Shown here piece by piece: positions 8,444-16,159 of a DNA stretch of 43,445 nt. Under the pieces are notes generated by a model, which did no database searches, was not told the DNA's origin, and was given only the letters and a program-made list of their open reading frames with translations. The stretch lies in the NCBI GenBank assembly GCA_944322395.1, contig CALUPA010000015.1, forward strand, positions 1 through 43,445, given 5' to 3'. Both the position numbers and the translations under genes were made by a program. This DNA comes from an uncultured Phocaeicola sp. GTDB taxonomy: Bacteria; Bacteroidota; Bacteroidia; Bacteroidales; Bacteroidaceae. Position 1 is the first letter of the stretch, and every line of letters begins with the position of its first letter.

Positions 8444-11126
8444 GATTAAGTCTCATCTGCAAGTCATTCTCGTCTATACACAATACGTCTCTTGCCTTGC
8501 TTCCGTTAGCTGGTCCCACTATACCTGCTCTCTCCAACTGGTCCATAATTCGTCCCGCCCTGTTATATCCAAGCGACATCTTTCTCTGAATAAGCGATGT
8601 AGAACCCTGTTGATGATATATAATCAGTCTTGCAGCTTCTTCAAACATAGGGTCCAGTCTGTTCATGTCCACGTCTGCAGCTCCGCTAGGTTCAGCATTT
8701 TCGTCCACATATTCAGGCAGTTCGAATGCAGTAGGGTAGCCCTGTTGTCTGCTTATGTATTCCGATATTTTCTCCACTTCCGGTGTATCAACAAAAGCAC
8801 ATTGCACACGTACCGGATCATTACCTTGCAGGTAGAGCATATCACCTTTACCAATAAGCTGTTGTGCTCCCGGTCTGTCCAGAATAGTTCTCGAGTCCAT
8901 CATCGAAGCCACTCTGAATGCCACGCGTGCCGGGAAGTTTGCTTTTATCGTACCCGTGATTATGTTTGTGGTAGGTCTCTGTGTCGCTATTATGGCATGA
9001 ATACCCACTGCACGTGCCAGCTGTGCTATACGGCAAATAGGCAGTTCCACTTCTTTTCCGGCAGTCATAATCAGGTCGCCGAACTCATCAATTATAATCA
9101 CTATATACGGCATGAACTTATGTCCGTTGGCAGGGTTCAGCTGTCTGTTTATGAATTTTGCATTATACTCCTTGATGTTTCTGCATCCTGCTTTTTTCAG
9201 CAGGTCGTATCTTGTATCCATTTCCACGCACAGCGAGTTCAGTGTCTGCACCACTTTTGTCACATCAGTTATTATGGCGTCCTCTGCGTCCGGCAGTTTG
9301 GCCAGGAAATGTTTCTCTATCGGAGCATAAATTGCAAATTCCACCTTTTTAGGGTCTATAATCACGAATTTCAGTTCGCTAGGATGTTTTTTATACAGCA
9401 GTGAGGTCACAATAGCATTCAGTCCCACAGACTTACCCTGTCCTGTCGCACCTGCCACAAGCATATGCGGAGCCTTGGCCAGATCCACCATGAACACCTC
9501 GTTCGTGATTGTCTTTCCCAGGGCAATAGGCAGTTCGTAATTGCTTTCCTGGAATTTCTTGCTTGCCAGAACCGAGCTCATAGGCACAATCTTAGGGCTT
9601 GCATTAGGCACTTCTATACCTATTGTACCTTTTCCCGGTATCGGTGCTATGATACGTATACCCAGTGCCGAAAGGCTTAGGGCTATATCATCTTCCAGGT
9701 TTCTGATTTTCGAGATTCTCACACCTTCGGCAGGTGTTATTTCATACAGTGTTACCGTAGGACCCACATTAGCCTTTATCGATGATATTTCTATTCCGAA
9801 ACTTCTCAATACCTGTATAATCCTGTTCTTATTTGCATTCTGCTCTTCCATGTCTATGCTCGGACCATCGTCAGGATATGACTTCAGCAAGTCCAGCGTA
9901 GGGAATTTATACAGTTCCAGATCCAGTCTTGGATTATAGGGCACATTCAGGTCGCCTCTCACTGTTTCTTCCTCTTTAGTCTCTTCTATTTCGAATGCAG
10001 GTTCCTCATCGTCGGTGTTTCTCTCGTGCGCTTTGTTTTCCTGCTCCATTATTTTTCTTGCATTTACAGGAGTATCGTCCAGCTCCAGCTCTATGCTGTT
10101 GTCCGTATAGTTCACATCATTGCTGTACACCTCTTCTGCATACGTTTCGGTTTCGTATTCATTCTTGTATTCAGCATATTTGTTTTCTTCAGTATCAATT
10201 TCAGTTCCTATGTTGTTGTCTGTAGTTTCTTCAGCCTCAGGTGCGATGATTTCGCCGGCATCTTCCGTATTGCCTTCATCCTCTTTTGAGTTTTCTTTTT
10301 TACCGAACATTCTTCCCAGCAGTCCTCCAGGCATCAGTTTAGTGTACCATTTTCTTTTGTCCTTCTGTTCTTCCTGTTCCTCTTCTTTTTCCGTTTCGTT
10401 CACGTCATCAGGCTCTTCGTTTATTTCTTCTGCAGCAGCCTTTACATTTTCAGTTTTTTCTTCTGTACTTTCTGCATCAGTCTTTTCCGTTTCCGCATTA
10501 TTCTTTTTCATATTTGGATGCAGCACAGTTCTCACCACCTCCATAGTCTGTCTTCTTATGGCTACACCTATTATTATACCGCAGAAAATCAGCAACAGGA
10601 TAAGTCCTGGCATTCCTATATACGATTCTATCCACTTCGATACGTTATACCCGTGCAGTCCCCCGGCATAAATGAACGAGTCAGAATTACCTAATATCAG
10701 ACCTAGTGTAACCGACATCCAGTACATTATGCTCATGCATCCCAAAAACCATTTCCATACAGTGAAATTATATGCCCTCATAAGCTTTGTTCCTGCTATC
10801 AGCAGAACTATCACAATGAAGTATGCCGGTATACCGAAACATCCGTTTATCAGGAATTCCGCCAGTCTTGCTCCTGCCGGTCCCGCATGGTTCTGTACCA
10901 CTTCTGTCTCTCCTATGGTGTTTACCCCCATGATGCTTTGGTCAGCTCCTCCCGCCGACAGGAATGAGGTAAATGCCAGAAACATATACACACCGAACAT
11001 CAGACACAGAAGTCCACCTATAAAATGTCCTGTTTCCCCGTTCAGTGCCGACTTTATTTTTTCAGTCTTTTCGTTCTGTTTCTTTATATTTGTTTTTTTG
11101 TTTTTACCGTCTTTTTTCGTGCCCAT
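8424..11126 (-). CDS. ftsK: DNA translocase FtsK/SpoIIIE
   Basis: FtsK is the septum-bound ATPase that pumps chromosome termini through the division site and activates XerCD recombination at dif. The ~900-residue protein has a basic N-terminus, about four membrane helices (first ~190 residues) and a long acidic low-complexity linker. A RecA-like motor domain follows, with Walker A GATGQGKS, Walker B IVIIIDEFGDL and the FtsK motif ATQRPTTNIITG. A C-terminal winged-helix gamma domain (ARLIIYHQQGSTSLIQRKM onwards) reads KOPS sequences. A reading frame continues upstream to a TTG at 11180, but that stretch contains the -7 promoter box. I therefore place the start at ATG 11126 (MGTKKDGKNKK). It is divergent from the DUF5063 operon. 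Confidence 0.96.
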   Translation of the reverse strand: MGTKKDGKNKKTNIKKQNEKTEKIKSALNGETGHFIGGLLCLMFGVYMFLAFTSFLSAGGADQSIMGVNTIGETEVVQNHAGPAGARLAEFLINGCFGIPAYFIVIVLLIAGTKLMRAYNFTVWKWFLGCMSIMYWMSVTLGLILGNSDSFIYAGGLHGYNVSKWIESYIGMPGLILLLIFCGIIIGVAIRRQTMEVVRTVLHPNMKKNNAETEKTDAESTEEKTENVKAAAEEINEEPDDVNETEKEEEQEEQKDKRKWYTKLMPGGLLGRMFGKKENSKEDEGNTEDAGEIIAPEAEETTDNNIGTEIDTEENKYAEYKNEYETETYAEEVYSNDVNYTDNSIELELDDTPVNARKIMEQENKAHERNTDDEEPAFEIEETKEEETVRGDLNVPYNPRLDLELYKFPTLDLLKSYPDDGPSIDMEEQNANKNRIIQVLRSFGIEISSIKANVGPTVTLYEITPAEGVRISKIRNLEDDIALSLSALGIRIIAPIPGKGTIGIEVPNASPKIVPMSSVLASKKFQESNYELPIALGKTITNEVFMVDLAKAPHMLVAGATGQGKSVGLNAIVTSLLYKKHPSELKFVIIDPKKVEFAIYAPIEKHFLAKLPDAEDAIITDVTKVVQTLNSLCVEMDTRYDLLKKAGCRNIKEYNAKFINRQLNPANGHKFMPYIVIIIDEFGDLIMTAGKEVELPICRIAQLARAVGIHAIIATQRPTTNIITGTIKANFPARVAFRVASMMDSRTILDRPGAQQLIGKGDMLYLQGNDPVRVQCAFVDTPEVEKISEYISRQQGYPTAFELPEYVDENAEPSGAADVDMNRLDPMFEEAARLIIYHQQGSTSLIQRKMSLGYNRAGRIMDQLERAGIVGPANGSKARDVLCIDENDLQMRLNQLKINN

Positions 11127-11166
11127 ATTGTTTATAAAATTGTTACCACTACAAAAAATATTAATG

Positions 11167-11174
11167 CAAAGATA
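11167..11174 (-). promoter_or_regulatory. -7 box of the ftsK promoter
   Basis: The minus strand reads TATCTTTG, an exact match to TAnnTTTG. It lies 41 bases upstream of the preferred ftsK ATG and supports that start over the longer TTG frame. The -33 element is not clear. Confidence 0.6.
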
Positions 11175-11227
11175 ATACAAACCTCACGAAATATGTCATT
11201 AAAAACCCATAAAACAGAAAAAATTCA

Positions 11228-11235
11228 TACCTTTG
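11228..11235 (+). promoter_or_regulatory. -7 box of the DUF5063 operon promoter
   Basis: TACCTTTG matches TAnnTTTG and is 38 bases upstream of the ATG at 11274. It is back to back with the ftsK promoter, about 54 bases away. No good -33 TTTG is seen. Confidence 0.55.
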
Positions 11236-11273
11236 CACATATATAATTAAGAATCTCAGATATTTTTTATCAA

Positions 11274-11795
11274 ATGAAATCATCAAACCAACCAATTTTC
11301 GATGCAAACACAGTAGAGTTTGTTACCGTAGCCGCCGAGTTTTGCGGTTTTCTGGAACGTACTCCCGAAATGCAGCCTTTAGAGTTTGTGGACCGTACTC
11401 TGAAACTCCTTCCGCTGCTTTATCTGAAAGCTTCCCTGCTTCCCGATTGCGAACCCCTGGACGACATCGAGCCGGAGACATTCGTTACAGAGACCGACTA
11501 TGAACATCTTCGTAGCCTTATAGCCTCACTCCTTGGTCCTGACGACGACTATCTTGAGGTGTTCCTTGATGACATGGCTTTCAGCGATACCCCAATCAAG
11601 CAGAATATATCCGAAGGGCTCGCCGACATTTACCAGCCGCTCAAAGATTTTGTATGTGTCTACAGTCTGGGGCTTGACCGTACCATGAACGATGCTCTCT
11701 GGCGTTGCCGTGAGCAATTTGCTGCCTATTGGGGAGGTACCCTTGTCAATGTAATGCGTGCCCTCCATAATGTAAGATATCATGCCGGTGAGTAA
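11274..11795 (+). CDS. DUF5063 domain-containing protein
   Basis: A 173-residue acidic, helical, probably cytoplasmic protein without signal peptide or membrane segment. The whole length matches the Bacteroidetes DUF5063 family as I know it: an N-terminal helix pair (VEFVTVAAEFCGFLE), a central acidic segment (LLGPDDDYLEVF), and a C-terminal part with CREQFAAYWGGTLVNVMRAL. Its function is unknown. It is first in a three-gene operon; the exonuclease begins 33 bases later and the methyltransferase follows. Both partners act on RNA or nucleic acid, so a link to RNA processing is possible but is only guilt by association. Confidence 0.88.
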   Translation: MKSSNQPIFDANTVEFVTVAAEFCGFLERTPEMQPLEFVDRTLKLLPLLYLKASLLPDCEPLDDIEPETFVTETDYEHLRSLIASLLGPDDDYLEVFLDDMAFSDTPIKQNISEGLADIYQPLKDFVCVYSLGLDRTMNDALWRCREQFAAYWGGTLVNVMRALHNVRYHAGE

Positions 11796-11828
11796 TGCCT
11801 TTAACAAAGAAACAACACATTTACAGAC

Positions 11829-12416
11829 ATGACAGAATATCAATCCACCATCGACAAGAAACTTATATCAGCTATGCCCAAGGTTACTTTTCCCGGGCGT
11901 ATCATTGTTATTTACACCGAGGCGGATGCACGCAAGGCGATAGACTATCTCAACACATGCAGTGTAGTAGGGGTCGATACCGAAACCCGTCCGTCTTTTC
12001 GTAAGGGCAAGGTAAACAGTGTAGCCCTTCTTCAGATATCTACCCCCGACACATGTTTCCTTTTCCGTCTGAACCGTATCGGTATACCCGATTTTCTGGA
12101 GGAGTTCCTTCAGAATGACATTCTTAAGATAGGATTGTCCCTTCGCGACGATTTTAATATGCTCCGCAGGGCCAACAACAAGGATCCCCGTGTCGGCAAC
12201 TGGATTGAACTCCAGGACTACGTATCACGTTTCGGCATAGCCGACAAGAGTCTTCAGAAGATATATGCCATACTTTTTGGCGAGAAGATATCAAAGAGTC
12301 AGCGCCTTTCCAATTGGGAGGCTGATGTTCTTACCGAGTCGCAGCAACTCTATGCTGCCACCGATGCATGGGCCACATTGCGTATATATCTTGAATTGAA
12401 TGGCAATAATAATTGA
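11829..12416 (+). CDS. 3'-5' exonuclease, DEDDy family (RNase D-like)
   Basis: A 195-residue single-domain nuclease. The DEDDy motifs are visible: ExoI VVGVDTETRPSF (catalytic Asp and Glu), ExoII around LSLRDDFNMLRR (Asp), and ExoIII YAATDAWATLRIY (Tyr and Asp). The fold matches the RNase D / WRN-exonuclease group. There is no C-terminal HRDC domain, so it is much shorter than E. coli RNase D and closer to stand-alone exonucleases. Whether the substrate is RNA or DNA cannot be told from sequence. It lies between DUF5063 and the RlmI-like gene in one operon, with short gaps. Confidence 0.92.
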   Translation: MTEYQSTIDKKLISAMPKVTFPGRIIVIYTEADARKAIDYLNTCSVVGVDTETRPSFRKGKVNSVALLQISTPDTCFLFRLNRIGIPDFLEEFLQNDILKIGLSLRDDFNMLRRANNKDPRVGNWIELQDYVSRFGIADKSLQKIYAILFGEKISKSQRLSNWEADVLTESQQLYAATDAWATLRIYLELNGNNN

Positions 12417-12445
12417 TTTTGATTTTTAATTTTTAATTGACAGAT

Positions 12446-13627
12446 ATGAATAAAGTATATCTCAAACCGCGAAAGGAAGAATCGCTTCTTCGTTTTCATC
12501 CCTGGGTATTTTCGGGTGCCATAGCCCGTGTGGAAGGCAATCCTGAGGAAGGCGAAGTAGTGGAAGTATATACTTCCGACAATAAGTACATAGCATCCGG
12601 CCATTATCAGATAGGCAGCATTGCAGTGCGTGTACTCACTTTCCGCAAGGAAGAAATAAATCATGATTTTTGGGTCAGACGTCTCACTGTAGCCCGCAAT
12701 TTGCGTCAGGCACTCCGTCTCATCGGTACCCCTACCAACAATGCCTGCCGCCTTGTCCATGGCGAAGGCGATAACCTTCCGGGTTTGATAATCGACCTCT
12801 ACGACCATACTGCGGTCATGCAGGCTCATTCGGCAGGAATGCACATCTACCGTCATGAAATAGCCTCGGCACTCAAGGAAGTAATGGGCGATACAGTCCG
12901 CAATATCTACTATAAGAGTGAAACCACATTGCCGTTCAAGGCCGATCTTGAATCCACCGAAAACGGTTTCCTTCTTGGCGGAAGCGATGAGAATGTGGCA
13001 ATGGAGAACGGTCTTCTTTTCCATGTAGACTGGCTCAAGGGTCAGAAGACAGGCTTCTTTGTCGACCAGCGCGACAATCGTGCCCTTCTCGAACATTATT
13101 CCCTTGGGCGTAATGTACTCAATATGTTCTGCTACACAGGAGGATTCTCATTCTATGCCATGCGTGGTGGAGCCCGTCTCGTACACTCTGTCGACAGTTC
13201 TGCCAAGGCTATCGACCTTACCCGTGCCAATGTGGAACTGAACTTCCCCGGCGACACCCGTCATGAAGCCTATGCCGAAGATGCTTTCAAGTATCTTGAC
13301 AGGATGGGAGGGGAGTACGACCTTATTATTCTTGACCCTCCGGCTTTTGCCAAGCACCGTGGAGCTTTGCGTAATGCTCTTCGCGGCTATACCAAACTCA
13401 ATGCCAAGGCTTTCGAAAAGATTCGTCCGGGCGGTATATTGTTCACTTTCTCATGTTCCCAGGTAGTAAGCAAGCAGGACTTCCGCAATGCGGTATTTAC
13501 AGCAGCTGCACAAAGCGGTCGCAGTGTACGTATCATGCATCAGCTCACACAGCCAGCCGACCATCCGGTAAATATCTATCATCCAGAAGGTGAATACCTT
13601 AAAGGTCTGGTATTGTACGTCGAATAA
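12446..13627 (+). CDS. rlmI: Class I SAM-dependent 23S rRNA cytosine methyltransferase, RlmI-like
   Basis: This protein closely follows the E. coli RlmI (YccW) layout, an enzyme that makes m5C1962 in 23S rRNA. It has an N-terminal PUA domain (about residues 1-75, KPRKEESLLRFHPWVFSGAI), a linker domain with EGDNLPGLIIDLYD, and a Rossmann methyltransferase domain. The SAM site is NMFCYTGGFSFYA, motif IV is LDPPAFAK, and the catalytic motif VI is SCSQVVS. The length of ~393 residues is normal. The open frame begins at a TTG at 12437, but ATG at 12446 (MNKVYLKPRK) fits the family. Heptamer-like repeats at 12417-12437 precede it. The terminator is at 13647-13672. Confidence 0.92.
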   Translation: MNKVYLKPRKEESLLRFHPWVFSGAIARVEGNPEEGEVVEVYTSDNKYIASGHYQIGSIAVRVLTFRKEEINHDFWVRRLTVARNLRQALRLIGTPTNNACRLVHGEGDNLPGLIIDLYDHTAVMQAHSAGMHIYRHEIASALKEVMGDTVRNIYYKSETTLPFKADLESTENGFLLGGSDENVAMENGLLFHVDWLKGQKTGFFVDQRDNRALLEHYSLGRNVLNMFCYTGGFSFYAMRGGARLVHSVDSSAKAIDLTRANVELNFPGDTRHEAYAEDAFKYLDRMGGEYDLIILDPPAFAKHRGALRNALRGYTKLNAKAFEKIRPGGILFTFSCSQVVSKQDFRNAVFTAAAQSGRSVRIMHQLTQPADHPVNIYHPEGEYLKGLVLYVE

Positions 13628-13646
13628 AGAATATATATATAAAAGA

Positions 13647-13672
13647 AGAGGGGTTATTTTTATAACCCCTCT
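13647..13672. terminator. Terminator shared by convergent rlmI and Rpn-family genes
   Basis: A perfect 11-bp stem, AGAGGGGTTAT (13647-13657) and ATAACCCCTCT (13662-13672), with a four-base T loop. It ends the rlmI transcript. Its right arm overlaps the final codons and stop of the minus-strand gene at 13660, so that gene encodes part of its neighbour's terminator. Confidence 0.75.
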
Positions 13673-14583
13673 ATATCTTTCTCATCCATTCCGGTAGCTT
13701 TTATTATCAGCTCTGTAGGAACTCCCATTTTTTTCATATTCATTGCTACGGCTATGATGCCTTCTTTCAGTCCTTCTTCTCTTCCTTCTTTTAGTCCTTC
13801 TTCTCTTCCTTCTTTTAGCCCTTCAGCTTTTCCCTCGGCCCTTCCTTCGGCTCTTCCTTCAGCTCTTTCTGTATTAATATTGTCTCTTAGTATGACGATA
13901 TTGTCCAGATGCCTGTAGTACGCATTTTTCTCGTCTTTCGACATATTGTCTATCTTCAGTTTTTCCCTTGCCACATCCAGTCCCGGAGCTTTTGCGCTTT
14001 CCGGAATCTGTCCTGTGTTCAGATATTCTATCCATTCTTCAAGCGGTGTTTTTGCCACACTGTTGAAGTCGTTTACTTTCAGAATATAATATTCAGGATA
14101 CAGTTGGCTCACTGCATCCACCTTGAATGTCTGTTTCTGGAACGGTGTCAGTTCCAGTATATCATTATTATGTATTCCTCTGAATTCTGTTTTTCCGTGA
14201 TACACTATATCTTTTCCGTGTCCCAGCGAGAAATATACTATATTCACGCTATATACCTTTCTCACCTTGTCATAGCCTTCTCCGCGGTTTATATATTCGG
14301 TAACCAGTTTCGATGTTCCGAACAGCATTCTTTGGAAGTACGCATATTCATTGTTGTTTTGCACTTCTATAAGCACCAGTTCCTTTTTGGAGTTTTCTGC
14401 CAGCATGTCCACACGGTTATATTTGTCGAATTCTTCCTCCTGGTTGCTTTCGCTTTCCAGCAGGTTCACGATTTTTATTTCCTCGTTCAGCAGAGTTGTA
14501 AGCAGTCCCTCCAGCACCTTGAAGTTGGCCTTGTCTCTCAGCAGCCGTTTCATTGCCCAGTCGAATCTAATATAATTTCCCAT
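13660..14583 (-). CDS. Rpn family PD-(D/E)XK nuclease (recombination-promoting nuclease/putative transposase)
   Basis: A 307-residue protein of the Rpn / 'PD-(D/E)XK nuclease family transposase' group, common in multiple copies in Bacteroidales. The N-terminus FDWAMKRLLRDKANFKVLEG is typical. The nuclease core shows Asp in VDMLAE and the ExQ variant in LVLIEVQNN. The C-terminal third contains a tandem repeat of EGRAEG and EGLKEGREEG units that should form a charged helix. E. coli Rpn proteins are DNA endonucleases that raise RecA-independent recombination. No terminal inverted repeats or target duplications are seen, so this copy is not an insertion sequence. It has its own -7 box. Confidence 0.92.
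   Translation of the reverse strand: MGNYIRFDWAMKRLLRDKANFKVLEGLLTTLLNEEIKIVNLLESESNQEEEFDKYNRVDMLAENSKKELVLIEVQNNNEYAYFQRMLFGTSKLVTEYINRGEGYDKVRKVYSVNIVYFSLGHGKDIVYHGKTEFRGIHNNDILELTPFQKQTFKVDAVSQLYPEYYILKVNDFNSVAKTPLEEWIEYLNTGQIPESAKAPGLDVAREKLKIDNMSKDEKNAYYRHLDNIVILRDNINTERAEGRAEGRAEGKAEGLKEGREEGLKEGREEGLKEGIIAVAMNMKKMGVPTELIIKATGMDEKDIEGL
13760..13866. repeat. In-frame tandem repeat in the Rpn-family gene
   Basis: Degenerate 12- and 24-base units encode EGRAEG and EGLKEGREEG repeats. Two neighbouring 24-base units, around 13772-13818, are nearly identical. Copy number could vary by slippage and, because units are multiples of three, the frame would be kept. Confidence 0.7.
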
Positions 14584-14613
14584 ATAGAAAAGTTTATGAG
14601 TTACCCATTGCTA

Positions 14614-14621
14614 CAAAGATA
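14614..14621 (-). promoter_or_regulatory. -7 box of the Rpn-family gene promoter
   Basis: The minus strand reads TATCTTTG, an exact consensus match, 31 bases upstream of the ATG at 14583. Confidence 0.6.
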
Positions 14622-14662
14622 GGCAATAATTTATGTTATAGAAAAAATCCGTTATAAAAAAG

Positions 14663-14709
14663 TTTGGAGCAGTACGGTTCTTTGCCATCCAGCCCCATAC
14701 TGCCCCAAA
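14663..14709 (-). terminator. Terminator of the DUF5723 operon
   Basis: A 12-bp stem with one mismatch that can form a G-U pair: TTTGGAGCAGTA (14663-14674) with TACTGCCCCAAA (14698-14709). On the minus strand it is followed by a T-run (14656-14661). It starts 28 bases past the stop codon at 14737. Confidence 0.75.
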
Positions 14710-14736
14710 TATTTGTCATCATGTTTCAGCTACTGC

Positions 14737-16140
14737 TCAGAAAGTGAAGCTCAATCCCATACTCAGGTTCATGTTCATGTTGTTCAGAGGGATATACTGT
14801 TTTCCCACTTCTCCCATTAGGTAGTCCATACCCACAAACAGGCTCAACACTTTCGGGTGGAAGTTCACTATCCATCCCATTGTGCTTCCGTACGTAGATA
14901 TTCCGTAGTTCACACCGGCTTCCAGCCAGCTCAAAGGAGAAACATTTGCCGAGAATCGTCCTTCGCTCCACGAGTAGGCACCGTTTATTCTTGTCGACGA
15001 TAAGAATCCGAACGACAGCTTGTCATACATAGGCAGTGCATATTCCACACCTATGTTCAGTGTAGCTGCAAGCGATTTGCTCAATGCCTCTCCCGTACTT
15101 CTTCTGTGCAGGTTTGCATAATCTTCAAAATCGTCTGTCAGGCTTTCCAGCTGGTTGTCCAGCGAGTTTTCGCTTCCGTCCTCAACTGAAAGCTCCTTGA
15201 AACCTTCAAACACCCATGGCTCATTGTTTGTCGAAGCATAAGTATTGTTGTTCCATTTCATGAATCCCAGGTCCTTTATGGCGGCCGATACCGTCAGGTG
15301 GTCAATTACCTCGTAAGTGGCACCCAGGTCGAAAGCCAGTCCGAAACCTCCCAGTCCCGGAGTCCCCATTTCTATGTTGTCGAAGTCCACTATCGTACCT
15401 TCGTTTCCAGTATAATCGTTTCCCGATTCAGCTCTTGTTGGGATGTTCAGTCCTGCCATAGCCACGTTCATTTCTCCGTTTGCTATCATTTCCCATTTAT
15501 CCTCGCTCAGTGTTATTTGCGTATTGCTCAGGTTCATGTTGGCATATGCACCACCCAGCAGCGCTTTCACCTTTGCGCCCACTCTCAGCCTGTCGGTAAT
15601 CTGCCTTGAGTGTCCCAGAGCCACTTCCAGATAGTTTGTCGAAACCACACCCATGTCTCCCAGGTCATACATAGTGTTAGGTCCGCTTTGTCCCACTTTC
15701 ATGAATTCCAGGAAATCCTTAGGTATATATACCGATGTATTCGATCTCAGCCCTATGTCCAGCGTATTGAATCCTCCCCACGCTCTGAATCCCATTGACA
15801 GGATAGACATGTTTATACCCATTTCCATTCTGTTTATGTCTTTCAGTCCTCCCAGGAACTCTTCCGCACTCACACTGCTGTTCATGAAGGTAGTCAGTTT
15901 GTTGTCGGCAGTAGGATAGAGGAAGTTCGCCATACCCACATTACCTTTAGTTGCGATATTAATGTTTCCCAGTGCAGGGATACTGAAATATGATTTGTCG
16001 CTTTCCAGTGCCGGATTCAGCTGATGCTTGAACAGATAACCGTCCATGAAATATCCGGAGCTTAGTGCTTGTCCCGACACACCTGTGGCAGTACCCATCA
16101 TCAATGCTGCTGCCATATATTTAGTCCACTTTTTCATCAT
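14737..16140 (-). CDS. DUF5723 family outer-membrane beta-barrel protein
   Basis: A 467-residue protein with a signal peptide ending near VSGQA. The mature N-terminus SSGYFMDGYLFKHQLNPAL and the 'NPA' turn followed by alternating beta-strands are typical of DUF5723, a Bacteroidetes family that resembles FadL/PorV-type barrels. It ends in SMGLSFTF, with a terminal aromatic residue as expected for a BAM substrate. Function is unknown. It lies 19 bases after a large lipoprotein gene and is surely cotranscribed with it; the two may form one outer-membrane assembly (inference). Confidence 0.88.
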   Translation of the reverse strand: MMKKWTKYMAAALMMGTATGVSGQALSSGYFMDGYLFKHQLNPALESDKSYFSIPALGNINIATKGNVGMANFLYPTADNKLTTFMNSSVSAEEFLGGLKDINRMEMGINMSILSMGFRAWGGFNTLDIGLRSNTSVYIPKDFLEFMKVGQSGPNTMYDLGDMGVVSTNYLEVALGHSRQITDRLRVGAKVKALLGGAYANMNLSNTQITLSEDKWEMIANGEMNVAMAGLNIPTRAESGNDYTGNEGTIVDFDNIEMGTPGLGGFGLAFDLGATYEVIDHLTVSAAIKDLGFMKWNNNTYASTNNEPWVFEGFKELSVEDGSENSLDNQLESLTDDFEDYANLHRRSTGEALSKSLAATLNIGVEYALPMYDKLSFGFLSSTRINGAYSWSEGRFSANVSPLSWLEAGVNYGISTYGSTMGWIVNFHPKVLSLFVGMDYLMGEVGKQYIPLNNMNMNLSMGLSFTF

Positions 16141-16159
16141 AGTCTTTTATATTGTGTTA

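Noticed and set aside
11127-11180. 18-residue N-terminal extension of FtsK
   Set aside because: It starts at TTG and includes the exact -7 promoter box, so it is very likely untranslated.
12350-13096. Minus-strand open frame overlapping rlmI
   Set aside because: No recognisable protein features, and it is fully covered by two well-supported plus-strand genes.
13660-14583. Rpn-family gene as an insertion sequence transposase
   Set aside because: The family name includes 'putative transposase', but there are no terminal inverted repeats or target duplication, and the gene has its own chromosomal promoter.
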